From GCA-003244245 sp049673305 (GTDB taxonomy: Bacteria; Actinomycetota; Actinomycetes; Mycobacteriales; Pseudonocardiaceae), in the NCBI GenBank assembly GCA_049673305.1, contig JBATXM010000185.1:1-64000 (forward strand): 64,000 nt of DNA. Reading direction: 5' to 3'. The notes below the pieces were generated by a model. The model was not told the DNA's origin and searched no databases. It saw only the letters and a list, made by a program, of their open reading frames with translations. Of this stretch, positions 1 through 8,999 are shown piece after piece (within the stretch, counting starts at the first letter, position 1; every line of letters starts with the position of its first letter). A program made the position numbers and the translations under genes.

Positions 1-176
1 ACACCCACGAGCAACCAATCCCACGCGAGCGACATCAAGCAACCGAGTCGACGACGGGCACCAGAACCCTCACCTCACCAACCACACCCCAAGCCAGCGA
101 CAGACAGCCACTGACCTGCACTGACACTACGACACCTGAACGATCTAGCTCTGTAGTACTAGAGCAATGGCTGCGG

Positions 177-566
177 ATGGCGGACGCGGTGGGCCTGCGG
201 CGCGACGAGGTCGACAGCGGTGCCCGGCTGGCGCCGGGGGTGCGATTCGCCGTGGACGCCTACGTGCGTTTTTGCTCGGTGCGGCCGTGGCAGGAGGCGG
301 TGGCCGCCTCGCTGACCCAGCTCTTCGTGCCCGAGTTGATGCGCGTGCGGAGCGACGCGCTGGCTCGGCACTACGGATTGACGGCCGACGACCTCGCGTA
401 CTTCAGTCGGCACTCGGACGTGGCGGCGCGCGAGAGCGAGCAAGCGCTCACGCTGCTCCTCGCGGAGCTGCGTACCCACGAGGCGCAGCACCGGGCCCTC
501 GACGCCGTGAGCTTCAAATGCGACGTACTGAACGCGCTGCTGGACGCCGTGGAGGCGATTCGCTGA
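177..566 (+). pseudogene. Truncated PqqC-like (TenA/PqqC fold) protein
   Basis: The 129 residues resemble the C-terminal half of PqqC, the cofactor-less oxidase that finishes pyrroloquinoline quinone synthesis. Visible matches are PGVRFAVDAYV followed by PWQEAVAASLTQLF near residues 20-48 and the helical ARHYGL...LAYFSRH segment. PqqC is about 240 residues, so the N-terminal half is missing. The frame stays open back to base 3, and recognisable similarity seems to begin at about base 160 with the codons for EQWLRM; the earlier codons are Thr/Pro-rich and look non-coding. No other pqq gene lies nearby. It may be a 5'-truncated remnant, or a gene whose real 5' part lies left of the window. Confidence 0.5.
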
Positions 567-869
567 CGCAGGAGTGGGCCCGGTGCGCGTCCGGGCGGCA
601 GCCATCGTTGGGCCGCCCGGCTGGTCGAGGACTGGGCGGCTACCCGACCTGAGGGACCCCGGGAAAGCGGCGCCTGTCGGACCACTGGTGTGCCGGCTCG
701 GCGCGTCGTACGGGCGGTTGAGGATCGGGTTGTCGATCACCTTGTCGGTCACCGGGGACCGCATTCCACGCTTAACACACGCTGACCGTAGTGGGGCGTA
801 CCACGCTGACGGGTGCGTACCCTGGCGTGGTGCACCGAGGATGTCCGACCCCGGTGCCACAATCGGTCT
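567..869. other. Intergenic stretch with no supported gene
   Basis: About 300 bases between the PqqC-like remnant and the DUF433 gene. Several frames are open by GC bias, but none has a convincing start, ribosome binding site or recognisable protein. The promoter of the next gene must lie here; I see no clear -10/-35 pair. Confidence 0.4.
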
Positions 870-1577
870 ATGCTCAGTGATGACCGCTTCCTGGTGCCGC
901 TCTATTCAGCGGCCGAGGCAGCTCGTTATCTTGACGTGCCGGCGTCGACATTTCGCACGTGGGCGCACGGATACAGCAACCGCCCACGGGGTCGCCCACC
1001 GGTTGTCGGTGAGTCAATCGTCACCACGGTCCCGGCTGACAGCGGCGCTTCGATCCCCTTCATAGGTCTTGCCGAGGCCCACGCACTCGCCGCTATTCGC
1101 CGGGCGGGCGTGCCGCTGCAGCGCATCCGCCCGGCGCTGGATCGCCTCCGGGAAGAACTCGGCATCGAGCACGTCCTTGCGTCCCGAAAGCTCTTCACCG
1201 ATGGTGCAGAAGTCCTCTACGACTACGCGGAGGATCACGGAGACACTCCCGAGGCGCAAAGCGCTCGCGAACTCGTCGTCGTGCGCAACGACCAACGAGT
1301 CTTCAACGAGATAGTCGAGTCGTACCTGCGCCGGATCGAGTTTCGTGACGACCAGTGGGCGCAGCTCATCCACCTACCGAAATACCGCCACGCCGACGTG
1401 GTGGTCGATCCTGACCGAGCCTTCGGTGCGCCGATCTTCGCTCACGGAGGTGCGCGGATCGAGACCGTATTGTCCGCCTTCAAATCCGGCACGGACATCA
1501 CCGAGCTGACCGAGGAGTACGGCGTACCCCGAGCTGACTTGCTGGACGTTCTGCGTGTCCACACCGAAGCCGCGTAG
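870..1577 (+). CDS. DUF433 domain protein with N-terminal MerR-like helix-turn-helix
   Basis: A 235-residue soluble protein. Residues 10-35 (YSAAEAARYLDVPASTFRTW) look like a MerR/excisionase winged helix-turn-helix. The last 50 residues (VDPDRAFGAPIFAHGGARI... with ITELTEEYGV) match DUF433, the antitoxin fold usually coupled to a DUF5615 PIN-like toxin. The start at 870 was chosen over an in-frame upstream codon at 813 because the protein similarity begins there. No toxin gene is adjacent: the next gene is DUF397, 100 bases downstream. It is therefore either an orphan antitoxin-type regulator or an antitoxin that lost its partner. Role is inferred from the family only. Confidence 0.75.
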   Translation: MLSDDRFLVPLYSAAEAARYLDVPASTFRTWAHGYSNRPRGRPPVVGESIVTTVPADSGASIPFIGLAEAHALAAIRRAGVPLQRIRPALDRLREELGIEHVLASRKLFTDGAEVLYDYAEDHGDTPEAQSARELVVVRNDQRVFNEIVESYLRRIEFRDDQWAQLIHLPKYRHADVVVDPDRAFGAPIFAHGGARIETVLSAFKSGTDITELTEEYGVPRADLLDVLRVHTEAA

Positions 1578-1679
1578 CGGCCCCAGTGGCAGCCTAACCT
1601 TCTTCATCGACCGGGATCTCGGACGTATTGCCTTCCCCGCTGGGCTGCATGCGGCAGGGCTTAGGAGAAGAGGCGCGGG

Positions 1680-1901
1680 ATGACCCCAGTGGACCTGTCC
1701 CGCGTGGTGTGGCGCAAGAGCAGCCGCAGCGGGCTCAACGGCGGCACCGAGCAGTGCGTCGAGGTAGCGGCGCTGGACGATGACCGGATCGCGCTGCGGG
1801 ACAGCAAGCACCCCGACGGGGCCGTGCTGTTCCTCACCCGCACCGAGCTAGCCGCCTGGATCAGCGGCGTGCAGAGCAACGAGTTCGCCGACCTGACCTG
1901 A
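1680..1901 (+). CDS. DUF397 domain protein
   Basis: 73 residues with the DUF397 hallmarks WRKSSRSG..., CVEVA and LRDSKHPDGAVL. These small proteins are abundant in actinomycetes and normally sit beside an XRE/DUF5753 regulator (the BldB/AbaA-like pairs). Here no XRE gene is adjacent; the only XRE/DUF5753 gene of the window is 48 kb away. The ATG at 1680 follows GAAGAGGCGCGGG, a weak Shine-Dalgarno. Molecular role is unknown. Confidence 0.85.
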   Translation: MTPVDLSRVVWRKSSRSGLNGGTEQCVEVAALDDDRIALRDSKHPDGAVLFLTRTELAAWISGVQSNEFADLT

Positions 1902-2613
1902 CCCCGGCCAGACGTATCCAGGCTGGGACATAGCTCCCGAGGGGACCGATCACCTTCCCGCCGTGCCGAACGTTCGGTCAACGCTCGTTGGAGTACTTCC
2001 AGCGGATAGCGACCGTCATGGCCGCCGAGGTTCCGACTGTATCGAGCAGGTCATGACGGCGACGTGCTGGCCGCACCGCAGAGACCATGATCGCTGTTTG
2101 TGTGCGTTCAGCGACAATCTTTGTCGTCCTACGCACACAAACAGCGATCATGGTCTGTCGGCCACTAATCAAGATCACCTAGTGCTGCTACCGTTCTAGG
2201 TCATAGGTGGGGAGATGCGGTCGCTACGGGTGCTCGCCAACCGGGTGCTCTGGCGGTGGGGGTGCGTGATGTCCTGCCGGGGTACTGCGCCCACCGTATC
2301 CCGGTGACCGAGTGCCGCGAGCCACTTGAGCCGATCCCGACCGTGCTTGGCCGCCTCCTGCTCGAGCCCCGCTCCGCCAGCCGCACCTGGCGCGACGTTC
2401 AGTCACAGGTGCGCTGCACCAAGCAACCGAACTACTATCTGACAATGTTCACTCCTGGTCGTGGAGGGTTACCGCAGCCCGGCGCTCCAGCAACAATTGC
2501 TGGACCTGTCCTGATCCTCGCCAGGCTAACCGGGGTGGGACAATCGTCCGGACGGCTGCCGCGCGCACGCCGGCCGACCACCCCCTGACGAACGGAAACG
2601 GTTCCCCTCTTTC
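1902..2613. other. Long intergenic region upstream of argS
   Basis: 712 bases with no gene I can support. It contains the large perfect inverted repeat listed separately (2082-2156). The open frame 2256-2588 has no recognisable product and looks like a GC-driven spurious ORF. I looked for a T-box or a tRNA before argS and saw neither. Confidence 0.5.
2082..2156. repeat. Perfect 25-bp inverted repeat forming a long hairpin
   Basis: The left arm 2082-2106 and right arm 2132-2156 are exact reverse complements over 25 bases (AGACCATGATCGCTG at the outer end). The 25-base loop holds a second small stem, CGACAA-TCT-TTGTCG. No T-tract follows, so it is not a classical intrinsic terminator. Arms this long with a structured loop suggest a mobile palindromic element (MITE or REP-like) or a bidirectional terminator between DUF397 and argS. 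Confidence 0.9.
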
Positions 2614-4386
2614 ATGGCCACGGTCCCCTCCCTCGCCGATGTCGTGGCGCAACGCCTCTCCCAGGCGATCGGCGCCGCCCTGCCCCACGCCAGCACGACC
2701 GATCCGGAGCTGCGACGATCCGACCGGGCCGACTGGCAAGCGAACGGAGTTCTGGGTCTGGCCAAGTCGATGCGCGCCAATCCTCGGCAGCTCGCCGAGC
2801 AGGTTGTCGGCGAGCTGCCGACCGACGAGGTGATCGCCGCCCGCGAGGTCTCCGGGCCGGGCTTCATCAATCTCACGATCAGTGACGCGGCGATCACCGG
2901 GCAGCTCGCCGCCCGCGCCGGTGATCCACGGCTCGGGGTGCCCGGCTCTGCGAATCCGGGAACCACGGTCATTGACTACTCGCAGCCCAACATCGCCAAG
3001 GAGATGCACGCCGGGCACCTTCGTTCCACGATCATCGGCGACGCGATCGTGCGCGTCCTCGAGTTCGGCGGGGAGAAAGTGATCCGGCATAACCACCTCG
3101 GCGACTGGGGAACCCAGTTCGGGATGCTCATCCAAGATCTGCGTGAACGCCCTGACCAGCTCACCAACCCCGACGACAGTGATAGTACTGGGCAGCCGTC
3201 CATGTCACGGCTCAATCGGCTCTACCGGGACGCCCGCGTCAGGTTTGACAGCGAACCTGACTTTGCCGATCGCGCCCGCAAACGGGTGGTCGCGCTGCAG
3301 GCCGGCGACGCGGACACGATGGCCGCATGGAAGGACATGGTCGCCGAATCCAAACGCTATTTCGAGGCTGTGTACGCCAAGTTGGGTGTGCTGCTCACGG
3401 ACACCGACGCTGTCGGCGAGAGTTTTTACAATCCGTTCCTCGCCGACGTGTGCGCTGAACTGGAGCGCTCCGGGGTGGCGGTGCGCAGCGACGGAGCCTT
3501 GTGCGTATTCTTCGACGACATCAAGGGATCCGACGGTGAACCCACTCCGCTGATCGTGCAGAAGAGTGACGGCGGCTACGGGTACGCCACCACAGACCTC
3601 GCCGCCATTCGCTACCGGATCGATTCGCTCGGCGCGTCCCAACTCCTCTATGTCGTGGACGCCCGACAAGCACTGCACTTCACGATGGTATTCGAGACCG
3701 CCCGACGGGCCGGATGGCTGCCACCCGAGGTTCGGGTAAAGCACGTGGCATTCGGCAGCGTCCTCGGTCCTGACCATAAACCTTTCAAGACCAGGTCCGG
3801 GTCGACCGTGCGACTCATGGATTTGCTCGACGAGGCCGTCAAACGAGCCACGGTGGTGGTCGCGGAGAAGAGCCCGCAGCTCACGTCCGCAGAACTGACA
3901 GAGCGTGCCACGCAGGTGGGCATCAGCGCCGTCAAGTACGCCGACCTCAGCACCTCCCGCACCCGCGACTACGTCTTCGACGTCAACCGCATGGTGTCCT
4001 TGACCGGCGACACCGGCGTCTACCTCCAATACGCCTACGCCCGAATCCAGTCAATTCTCCGCAAAGCCCGCGAAGATGCCGGCAACGCAACGCCCACAGC
4101 ACACCCCGGCGTGGCGCTGGAGCCAGCCGAACGCACTCTCGGCCTGCTTCTCGACGAATTCGGCGACACCCTCGCCACGGTCACCGCAACGTTCGAACCA
4201 CACCGGCTGTGCAACTACCTGTTCACCCTCGCCAGCGCCTTCACCACCTTCTACGAGCACTGCCCGGTACTCAAGGCCCCAAGCCCCGATATCGTCGCCA
4301 ACCGTTTGCTGATCTGCCAGGTCACCGCCGAGACACTCCGCACCGGCATGGAGCTGCTCGGCATCGCCACCCCTGAACGCCTGTGA
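2614..4386 (+). CDS. argS: Arginyl-tRNA synthetase (class I)
   Basis: 590 residues. The class I signature HAGH is at residues 132-135 within QPNIAKEMHAGHLRST, and the ArgRS-typical PDHKPFKTRSG replaces KMSKS. The N-terminal domain recognising the tRNA D-loop precedes it, and an anticodon-binding domain with YAYARIQSILRKA follows. It charges tRNA-Arg in the cytoplasm. The length is closer to enterobacterial ArgRS than to the roughly 550 residues usual in actinobacteria (from memory). It overlaps the possible upstream start of thrS by 4 bases, and the two appear cotranscribed. The usual actinobacterial argS-lysA-hom-thr neighbourhood is absent, so this may be a second or acquired copy. Confidence 0.95.
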   Translation: MATVPSLADVVAQRLSQAIGAALPHASTTDPELRRSDRADWQANGVLGLAKSMRANPRQLAEQVVGELPTDEVIAAREVSGPGFINLTISDAAITGQLAARAGDPRLGVPGSANPGTTVIDYSQPNIAKEMHAGHLRSTIIGDAIVRVLEFGGEKVIRHNHLGDWGTQFGMLIQDLRERPDQLTNPDDSDSTGQPSMSRLNRLYRDARVRFDSEPDFADRARKRVVALQAGDADTMAAWKDMVAESKRYFEAVYAKLGVLLTDTDAVGESFYNPFLADVCAELERSGVAVRSDGALCVFFDDIKGSDGEPTPLIVQKSDGGYGYATTDLAAIRYRIDSLGASQLLYVVDARQALHFTMVFETARRAGWLPPEVRVKHVAFGSVLGPDHKPFKTRSGSTVRLMDLLDEAVKRATVVVAEKSPQLTSAELTERATQVGISAVKYADLSTSRTRDYVFDVNRMVSLTGDTGVYLQYAYARIQSILRKAREDAGNATPTAHPGVALEPAERTLGLLLDEFGDTLATVTATFEPHRLCNYLFTLASAFTTFYEHCPVLKAPSPDIVANRLLICQVTAETLRTGMELLGIATPERL

Positions 4387-4427
4387 GTCCACCCGCCCAC
4401 CGGCCAACTGATCGTAAGGAGTTCACC

Positions 4428-6479
4428 GTGTCTGCATCCCGTCCCGACGCCGTGGCCGAGCGCGTTGTGGTCCCGGCCGGGACGACATGCGGCGAGGCCA
4501 TCGCGGCCACCAAGCGACCCACGTCCGGACCCCAGGCGATCGTGGTTGTTCGGTTGCCCGACGGGACGCTGAAGGATCTTGACTGGGTACCGGACACGGA
4601 CATCGAGATCGAACCGGTGGCGATGGGCGAGCCTGACGGCCTGACCGTGCTGCGCCACTCCACCGCGCACGTGCTGGCCCAGGCTGTCCAGGATCTCTAC
4701 CCGGAGGCGAAGCTCGGCATCGGCCCGCCTATCGAAGACGGGTTCTACTACGACTTCGACGTCCGCACACCTTTCCAGTCCGATGATCTGGAACGCATTG
4801 AGCTGCGCATGCGGGAGATCATCAAGACGGGGCAGCGATTCCAGCGACGAGTCTTTCCCTCCGTGGATTCCGCGCGGACCGAGCTGGCTGACGAGCCGTA
4901 CAAGCTGGAGCTCATCGAGATCAAGGGCGAGATCAATACAGGTGAGGTCATGGAGGTCGGAGCCGGGGAGCTGACCATCTACGACAACATCGACCCGCGC
5001 ACCGGCCAGAGGTGCTGGTCGGATCTGTGCCGTGGGCCACATCTGCCGTCCACGAAGCTGATCAGTGCGGTCAAGCTCATGCGCAACGCGGCGGCGTACT
5101 GGCGAGGCGATGAGAAGAACCGTCAGCTCCAGCGGATCTACGGCACCGCATGGCCGACCCGCGACCAGTTGACACAACACCTGCGCCGGCTTGAGGAGGC
5201 CGCCAAACGCGACCACCGCAAGATCGGTGAAGACCTGGATCTGTTCACCTTCAGCAAAGAGATCGGCCGTGGCCTGCCATTGTGGATGCCCAACGGCACG
5301 ATCATTCGGGACGAGCTGGAGGGATGGGCTCGCGAGACCGAACGCCGGCTGGGGTATCAGCGGGTCGTCACACCGCACATCGCCAAAGACGCCCTGTACT
5401 ACCTGTCCGGGCATCTGCCGTATTACCAGGAAGACCTGTACTCGCCCATCGACATCGAGGGCGAGCAGTACTACCTCAGGCCAATGAACTGCCCACACCA
5501 CCACATGATCTACCGGGCCCGGCCGCGTAGCTACCGGGAACTGCCGTTCAAGATCGCCGAATATGGCACGGTGTACCGGTTCGAACGCAGTGGCCAGTTG
5601 CACGGGATCATGCGGACCCGCGGGTTCACCCAGAACGATGCCCACATCTACTGCACGCTGGACCAGGCCAAAAGCCAGTTCCTGGAAGTCATGCGCATGC
5701 ATGATGACTACTACCGCGCGCTGGGGATCACGGATTTCCACATGGTTCTCGCGTTGCGCGACCCTGTCAACACCGACAAGTACCACGGTGACGAGGAGAT
5801 GTGGGCTACCGCTGAACGCATCACCCGAGAGGCGATGGAGGAATCCACCATCCCCTACGTCGAAGAGGTGGGCGGCGCGGCGCACTACGGCCCGAAAGTT
5901 GACTTCATCATCCGAGCCGTCACCGGCAAGGAGTTCGCGGCCTCAACGAACCAGGTGGATCTGTACACGCCGCGACAGTTCGAGCTTACCTACCACGACT
6001 CGGATGGCACCGAGAAACCGGTTGCGGTGATTCACCGGGCACCGCTGGGCTCCCACGAGCGGTTCGTCGGTTTCCTGACCGAGCACTTCGCTGGCGCGTT
6101 CCCCGTCTGGCTCGCTCCGGAACAGGTGCGGATCATACCGATCATGCCTGACCTCACGGACTACGCCAACAAGGTGCGCGACATCGTGTTCGACGCCACT
6201 GTGCGTGTTGACGTGGACGCCAGTGACGGCAGGTTGTCGGCGAAGATTCGCGCCGCCGTGACCCGCAAGATCCCGCTGATTCTCGTCGTGGGTCGCCGCG
6301 AGGCCGAGCAGCACACGGTGTCCGTGCGGTACCGGTCCGGCGAGGAGAGGTCGATGTCGGTGGATGCCTTCGTCGCGCACGTCGTCGAGCTCGTGCGCAC
6401 CAGGAGCCTGGAGGGTGCCGGGCACATGGCGCCCACGAACGATGTCAACTCCGAAAGCGATGTCAACTCCGACAGCTAG
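4428..6479 (+). CDS. thrS: Threonyl-tRNA synthetase (class II)
   Basis: About 683 residues: TGS domain (1-65), HxxxH editing-like domain (LRHSTAHVLAQAVQ near 75), class II catalytic core, and C-terminal anticodon domain (EQVRIIPI onward). The three zinc ligands are visible in NCPHHH (Cys), NDAHIYC (His) and AVIHRA (His). The GTG at 4428 is preceded by AAGGAG at 4416-4421 with ideal spacing, so I prefer it to the in-frame GTG at 4383 that overlaps argS. Core motifs such as NCPHHHMIY and GKEFAASTNQVDL differ from the mycobacterial type as I remember it (NCPMHN...), suggesting a distinct lineage or transfer. The last codons contain a 15-base tandem repeat and overlap the antiporter start. Confidence 0.95.
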   Translation: MSASRPDAVAERVVVPAGTTCGEAIAATKRPTSGPQAIVVVRLPDGTLKDLDWVPDTDIEIEPVAMGEPDGLTVLRHSTAHVLAQAVQDLYPEAKLGIGPPIEDGFYYDFDVRTPFQSDDLERIELRMREIIKTGQRFQRRVFPSVDSARTELADEPYKLELIEIKGEINTGEVMEVGAGELTIYDNIDPRTGQRCWSDLCRGPHLPSTKLISAVKLMRNAAAYWRGDEKNRQLQRIYGTAWPTRDQLTQHLRRLEEAAKRDHRKIGEDLDLFTFSKEIGRGLPLWMPNGTIIRDELEGWARETERRLGYQRVVTPHIAKDALYYLSGHLPYYQEDLYSPIDIEGEQYYLRPMNCPHHHMIYRARPRSYRELPFKIAEYGTVYRFERSGQLHGIMRTRGFTQNDAHIYCTLDQAKSQFLEVMRMHDDYYRALGITDFHMVLALRDPVNTDKYHGDEEMWATAERITREAMEESTIPYVEEVGGAAHYGPKVDFIIRAVTGKEFAASTNQVDLYTPRQFELTYHDSDGTEKPVAVIHRAPLGSHERFVGFLTEHFAGAFPVWLAPEQVRIIPIMPDLTDYANKVRDIVFDATVRVDVDASDGRLSAKIRAAVTRKIPLILVVGRREAEQHTVSVRYRSGEERSMSVDAFVAHVVELVRTRSLEGAGHMAPTNDVNSESDVNSDS

Positions 6480-8055
6480 TGTCGAGACGGTCCTGTTCCT
6501 CGTCATCGTGGCTACCGTGGTGGCCACGTTCGCCCGGCGGCTGCGTGTTCCGGCACCCTCGCTGCTGGTCATCGCCGGGGTGATCGTCGGCCTGCTGCCA
6601 GGCGTACCCACTATCGTGCTCACGCCGGATGTCGTGAGCTTGGTGGTGCTGCCGCCGCTGCTGTTCGCCGCTGGCGAGGAGCTGCCCTGGCGGGACCTTC
6701 GCCAGGTGTGGCGGCCGGTCACCGCGCTGGCCGTGGGGCTGGTGGGAGTCTCCGCTGCCGCCGTCGGCGCTCTCGCCATCGCGCTCACCCCGCTGCCGGT
6801 GGGCCTGGCTTTCGTGCTGGGGGCCGTGTTGGCCAGCACCGATCCGGTGGCGGTGGCGGCATTGGCTCGGCGGTTGTCCCTGCCGCCCCGGGTGCAGGCG
6901 CTGGTGCAGGCCGAGAGCCTGTTCAACGATGCGACGAGCCTGCTGCTGTTCCGCATGGCGCTGTCCGTGACCATCGCTGGCGGTGTGGTCTCCTGGGGGC
7001 GCACTCTCGCCGAGTTCGCCATTCTGGCCGGTGGTGGGGTGGCGGTGGGTGCCGTCATCGCCGGCGGAGCCTTCCTGATCAGGCGCCGCACCGAGGACCC
7101 CGTGCTGGAGACCGTGGTCGCTCTGGTCACTCCTTACGGGGCATACGTACTGGCTGAGTCAATCCACGCCTCGGGGGTCACCGCCGTCGTCGTGGCCAGC
7201 GTCATCCTCGGCACCCAGGCCACCCGGCTGACCAACGCGCGGATCCGGTTGCAGCTGGCCGCGGTGTTCCAGACCGTCGTCTTCCTGCTGGAAAGCGTGG
7301 TGTTCGGCCTCATCGGTCTGCAGCTGCCCACGCTGCTCCGGGGACAGGCAAGCATCGACACCCGCTGGCCACTGCAGGCGCTGGCGATCGCCGCGACGTT
7401 GATGGTGGTCCGGGTGGCGTGGGTGTTCCCGTTGTCGGCAATCCGGCAGCGGCGTGCCGGTGCCAAGCAGCCGTCCTGGCGGGTGCCGGCCGTGGTGTCG
7501 TGGGCCGGCACCCGCGGCGTCGTGCCGCTGGCCGCAGCGCTGTCCATCCCGCTGACCACCAGTGGCCCCTTGACCACCAGCGGCGCAGCCGCGCTGCCCG
7601 ATCGGGACCTGGTCCTGCTGTTGAGCACCGCGGTCATCGTCATCACCCTCGTCGTGCAAGGGTTCACCCTCGCGCCACTGGTCCGGCGAGCGGGAATCGC
7701 GCTGACCCCGGACAACGTTGCCCACGAGCACACCGCCGCGCGCCTGGCGCTGGCCCAGGCCGGGTTGTCGCACCTCGACCACCTCACCGCCATGCACGCC
7801 GCGCCGGAGTTCGTCCTCGAAGCGCTCCGCAACAGCTGGCAGGACCGCATCGAGGCAATCAAGGAGCACCACGACACCGACCAGCCCCGCGCCGCCTCAT
7901 GTGACCGTCAGCTACGCCGTGAGCTTCTTGACGTGGAAAGCGCCGAGCTCGACCGCCTTTATCACGACGGCGCGATCACTGATGCCACCCGCCGACGAAT
8001 CCAGCGCTCCCTCGACCTGGAACACACCGGACTCAGCGACGGGGAGGCGCCCTAA
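6457..8055 (+). CDS. CPA1-family Na+/H+ antiporter
   Basis: About 532 residues with a dozen hydrophobic segments between residues 5 and 410, then a 100-residue cytoplasmic tail rich in charged residues. Family motifs are ASTDPVAVAAL and AESLFNDATSLLLF; the Asp in the ND pair is the conserved ion-binding residue of NhaP/NhaK-type exchangers. It should exchange monovalent cations for protons across the membrane. The start (ATG 6457, or 6442) lies inside the 3' end of thrS, so translation is coupled to the synthetase genes. A physiological link between the synthetases and the antiporter is not obvious. Confidence 0.88.
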   Translation, partial: AMSTPTASVETVLFLVIVATVVATFARRLRVPAPSLLVIAGVIVGLLPGVPTIVLTPDVVSLVVLPPLLFAAGEELPWRDLRQVWRPVTALAVGLVGVSAAAVGALAIALTPLPVGLAFVLGAVLASTDPVAVAALARRLSLPPRVQALVQAESLFNDATSLLLFRMALSVTIAGGVVSWGRTLAEFAILAGGGVAVGAVIAGGAFLIRRRTEDPVLETVVALVTPYGAYVLAESIHASGVTAVVVASVILGTQATRLTNARIRLQLAAVFQTVVFLLESVVFGLIGLQLPTLLRGQASIDTRWPLQALAIAATLMVVRVAWVFPLSAIRQRRAGAKQPSWRVPAVVSWAGTRGVVPLAAALSIPLTTSGPLTTSGAAALPDRDLVLLLSTAVIVITLVVQGFTLAPLVRRAGIALTPDNVAHEHTAARLALAQAGLSHLDHLTAMHAAPEFVLEALRNSWQDRIEAIKEHHDTDQPRAASCDRQLRRELLDVESAELDRLYHDGAITDATRRRIQRSLDLEHTGLSDGEAP

Positions 8056-8114
8056 GTGGCGAAATAGCAGCCTCTACGCTGTGGCCCAAGGCTCGAGGGG
8101 GAGGCGGATTTACT

Positions 8115-8603
8115 ATGGCGGGATTCGGATCGGCAAGAATGCGGACCCCAGACTGGGTCGTCATCGGCGCGGGCTTGCTGGCGTGGGGCTCGAGTTTCCT
8201 ACCGTGGTACACCGCCCGCGTCTCGGTCTTGAGCATCAAGCGATCGGCCAGCGTGGACGCCTGGCAAGCGGGCTTCGGCGCATACATCTCCGTGCTGCTC
8301 CTGCTGGTGGCCAGCGTCGTGGTACTGGTGAGCCCGCTGAGCGGGCTGAGACTGGCCGCTTCCCGGTCGCTGATCACGCTCGTGGTGTCCGTGCTGGCGT
8401 TGATCGCCCTCGTGCTGCGCTGGGCGACGTTCCAGGACGCCGATGGCGGGCTGGGCGGGTTAGATGACGTCGACCTGGGTGGCGCCTTCACGGTGTCCAG
8501 CGGTGCTGGTGTCGGCCTCTACCTGGGGCTGATCGCGGCAATCGCGGCCGTGGTGGCGTCGGCGCTCACCTTCCGCGCGGCGGGTCGCAACGTCGAGCGC
8601 TGA
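8115..8603 (+). CDS. Four-helix integral membrane protein of unknown function
   Basis: 162 residues with four predicted transmembrane segments at about residues 14-32, 54-73, 82-103 and 134-156. A WYTAR loop follows helix 1 and an acidic Gly/Asp loop (GGLGGLDDVDLGG) lies between helices 3 and 4. This layout is common in small actinobacterial membrane proteins of unknown role. ATG 8115 follows GGGGAGGCGG, a plausible ribosome binding site. It lies 60 bases after the antiporter and may be read with it. I do not recognise a specific family. Confidence 0.75.
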   Translation: MAGFGSARMRTPDWVVIGAGLLAWGSSFLPWYTARVSVLSIKRSASVDAWQAGFGAYISVLLLLVASVVVLVSPLSGLRLAASRSLITLVVSVLALIALVLRWATFQDADGGLGGLDDVDLGGAFTVSSGAGVGLYLGLIAAIAAVVASALTFRAAGRNVER

Positions 8604-8606
8604 CGA

Positions 8607-8999
8607 TCAGCTTTCGGCGCCGCCGCTGCCGTAGGGGCGGGTGAGGAGCTCAAGGATGTGGCCGTTGGGGTCGTCGAAGTACACGCCGCGGCCACCATCT
8701 CTCGTGTTGATCTCGCCAGGCTCCTGGCGGCGGGGATCAGCCCAATAGCGCAAGTCAAGCGCCCGAATCCGATCGAAGATGGTGTCAAATTCGGCTTCGC
8801 TGACGAGAAACGCATAGTGCTGCGGCTGGATGTCCTCCGAGGTCTCCAGGAAATCCAGACTCACCCCGTTACTCAGGGTTACTACCTCGAACCGAGCGAA
8901 CGTGGTCGGCGCGGGCAGCCCCAACAGATCAGCCAAGAACGTCGCGGAAACCACCTTGTCGCGAGCCGCGACGATCGTGTGGTTGAGCTCAACAGTCAT
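8607..8999 (-). CDS. VOC (glyoxalase/bleomycin-resistance fold) family protein
   Basis: 130 residues with two beta-alpha-beta-beta-beta repeats. The typical LNHTIVAARD start and the C-terminal GRGVYFDDPNGHILELLT, whose late Glu is the usual metal ligand, place it in the vicinal oxygen chelate superfamily. Members are lyases, dioxygenases or drug-binding proteins; the substrate cannot be told. The first 11 bases overlap the 3' end of the upstream RNHCP gene, so the two form a coupled pair. It converges on the membrane protein gene with a 3-base gap. Confidence 0.88.
   Translation of the reverse strand: MTVELNHTIVAARDKVVSATFLADLLGLPAPTTFARFEVVTLSNGVSLDFLETSEDIQPQHYAFLVSEAEFDTIFDRIRALDLRYWADPRRQEPGEINTRDGGRGVYFDDPNGHILELLTRPYGSGGAES

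Noticed and set aside
2256..2588. 110-codon + strand frame upstream of argS
   Set aside because: No ribosome binding site or protein-like pattern; I also found no tRNA or T-box fold in the region.
4251..5885. 544-codon open frame on the - strand opposite argS/thrS
   Set aside because: It is antisense to two clearly conserved synthetase genes, its product has no recognisable domain, and it arises from high GC at third positions.
6441..6476. Tandem GATGTCAACTCCGA repeat at the end of thrS
   Set aside because: Only two units; it encodes a repeated NDVNS-like tail and supplies two possible antiporter start codons. Too small to be a separate element.
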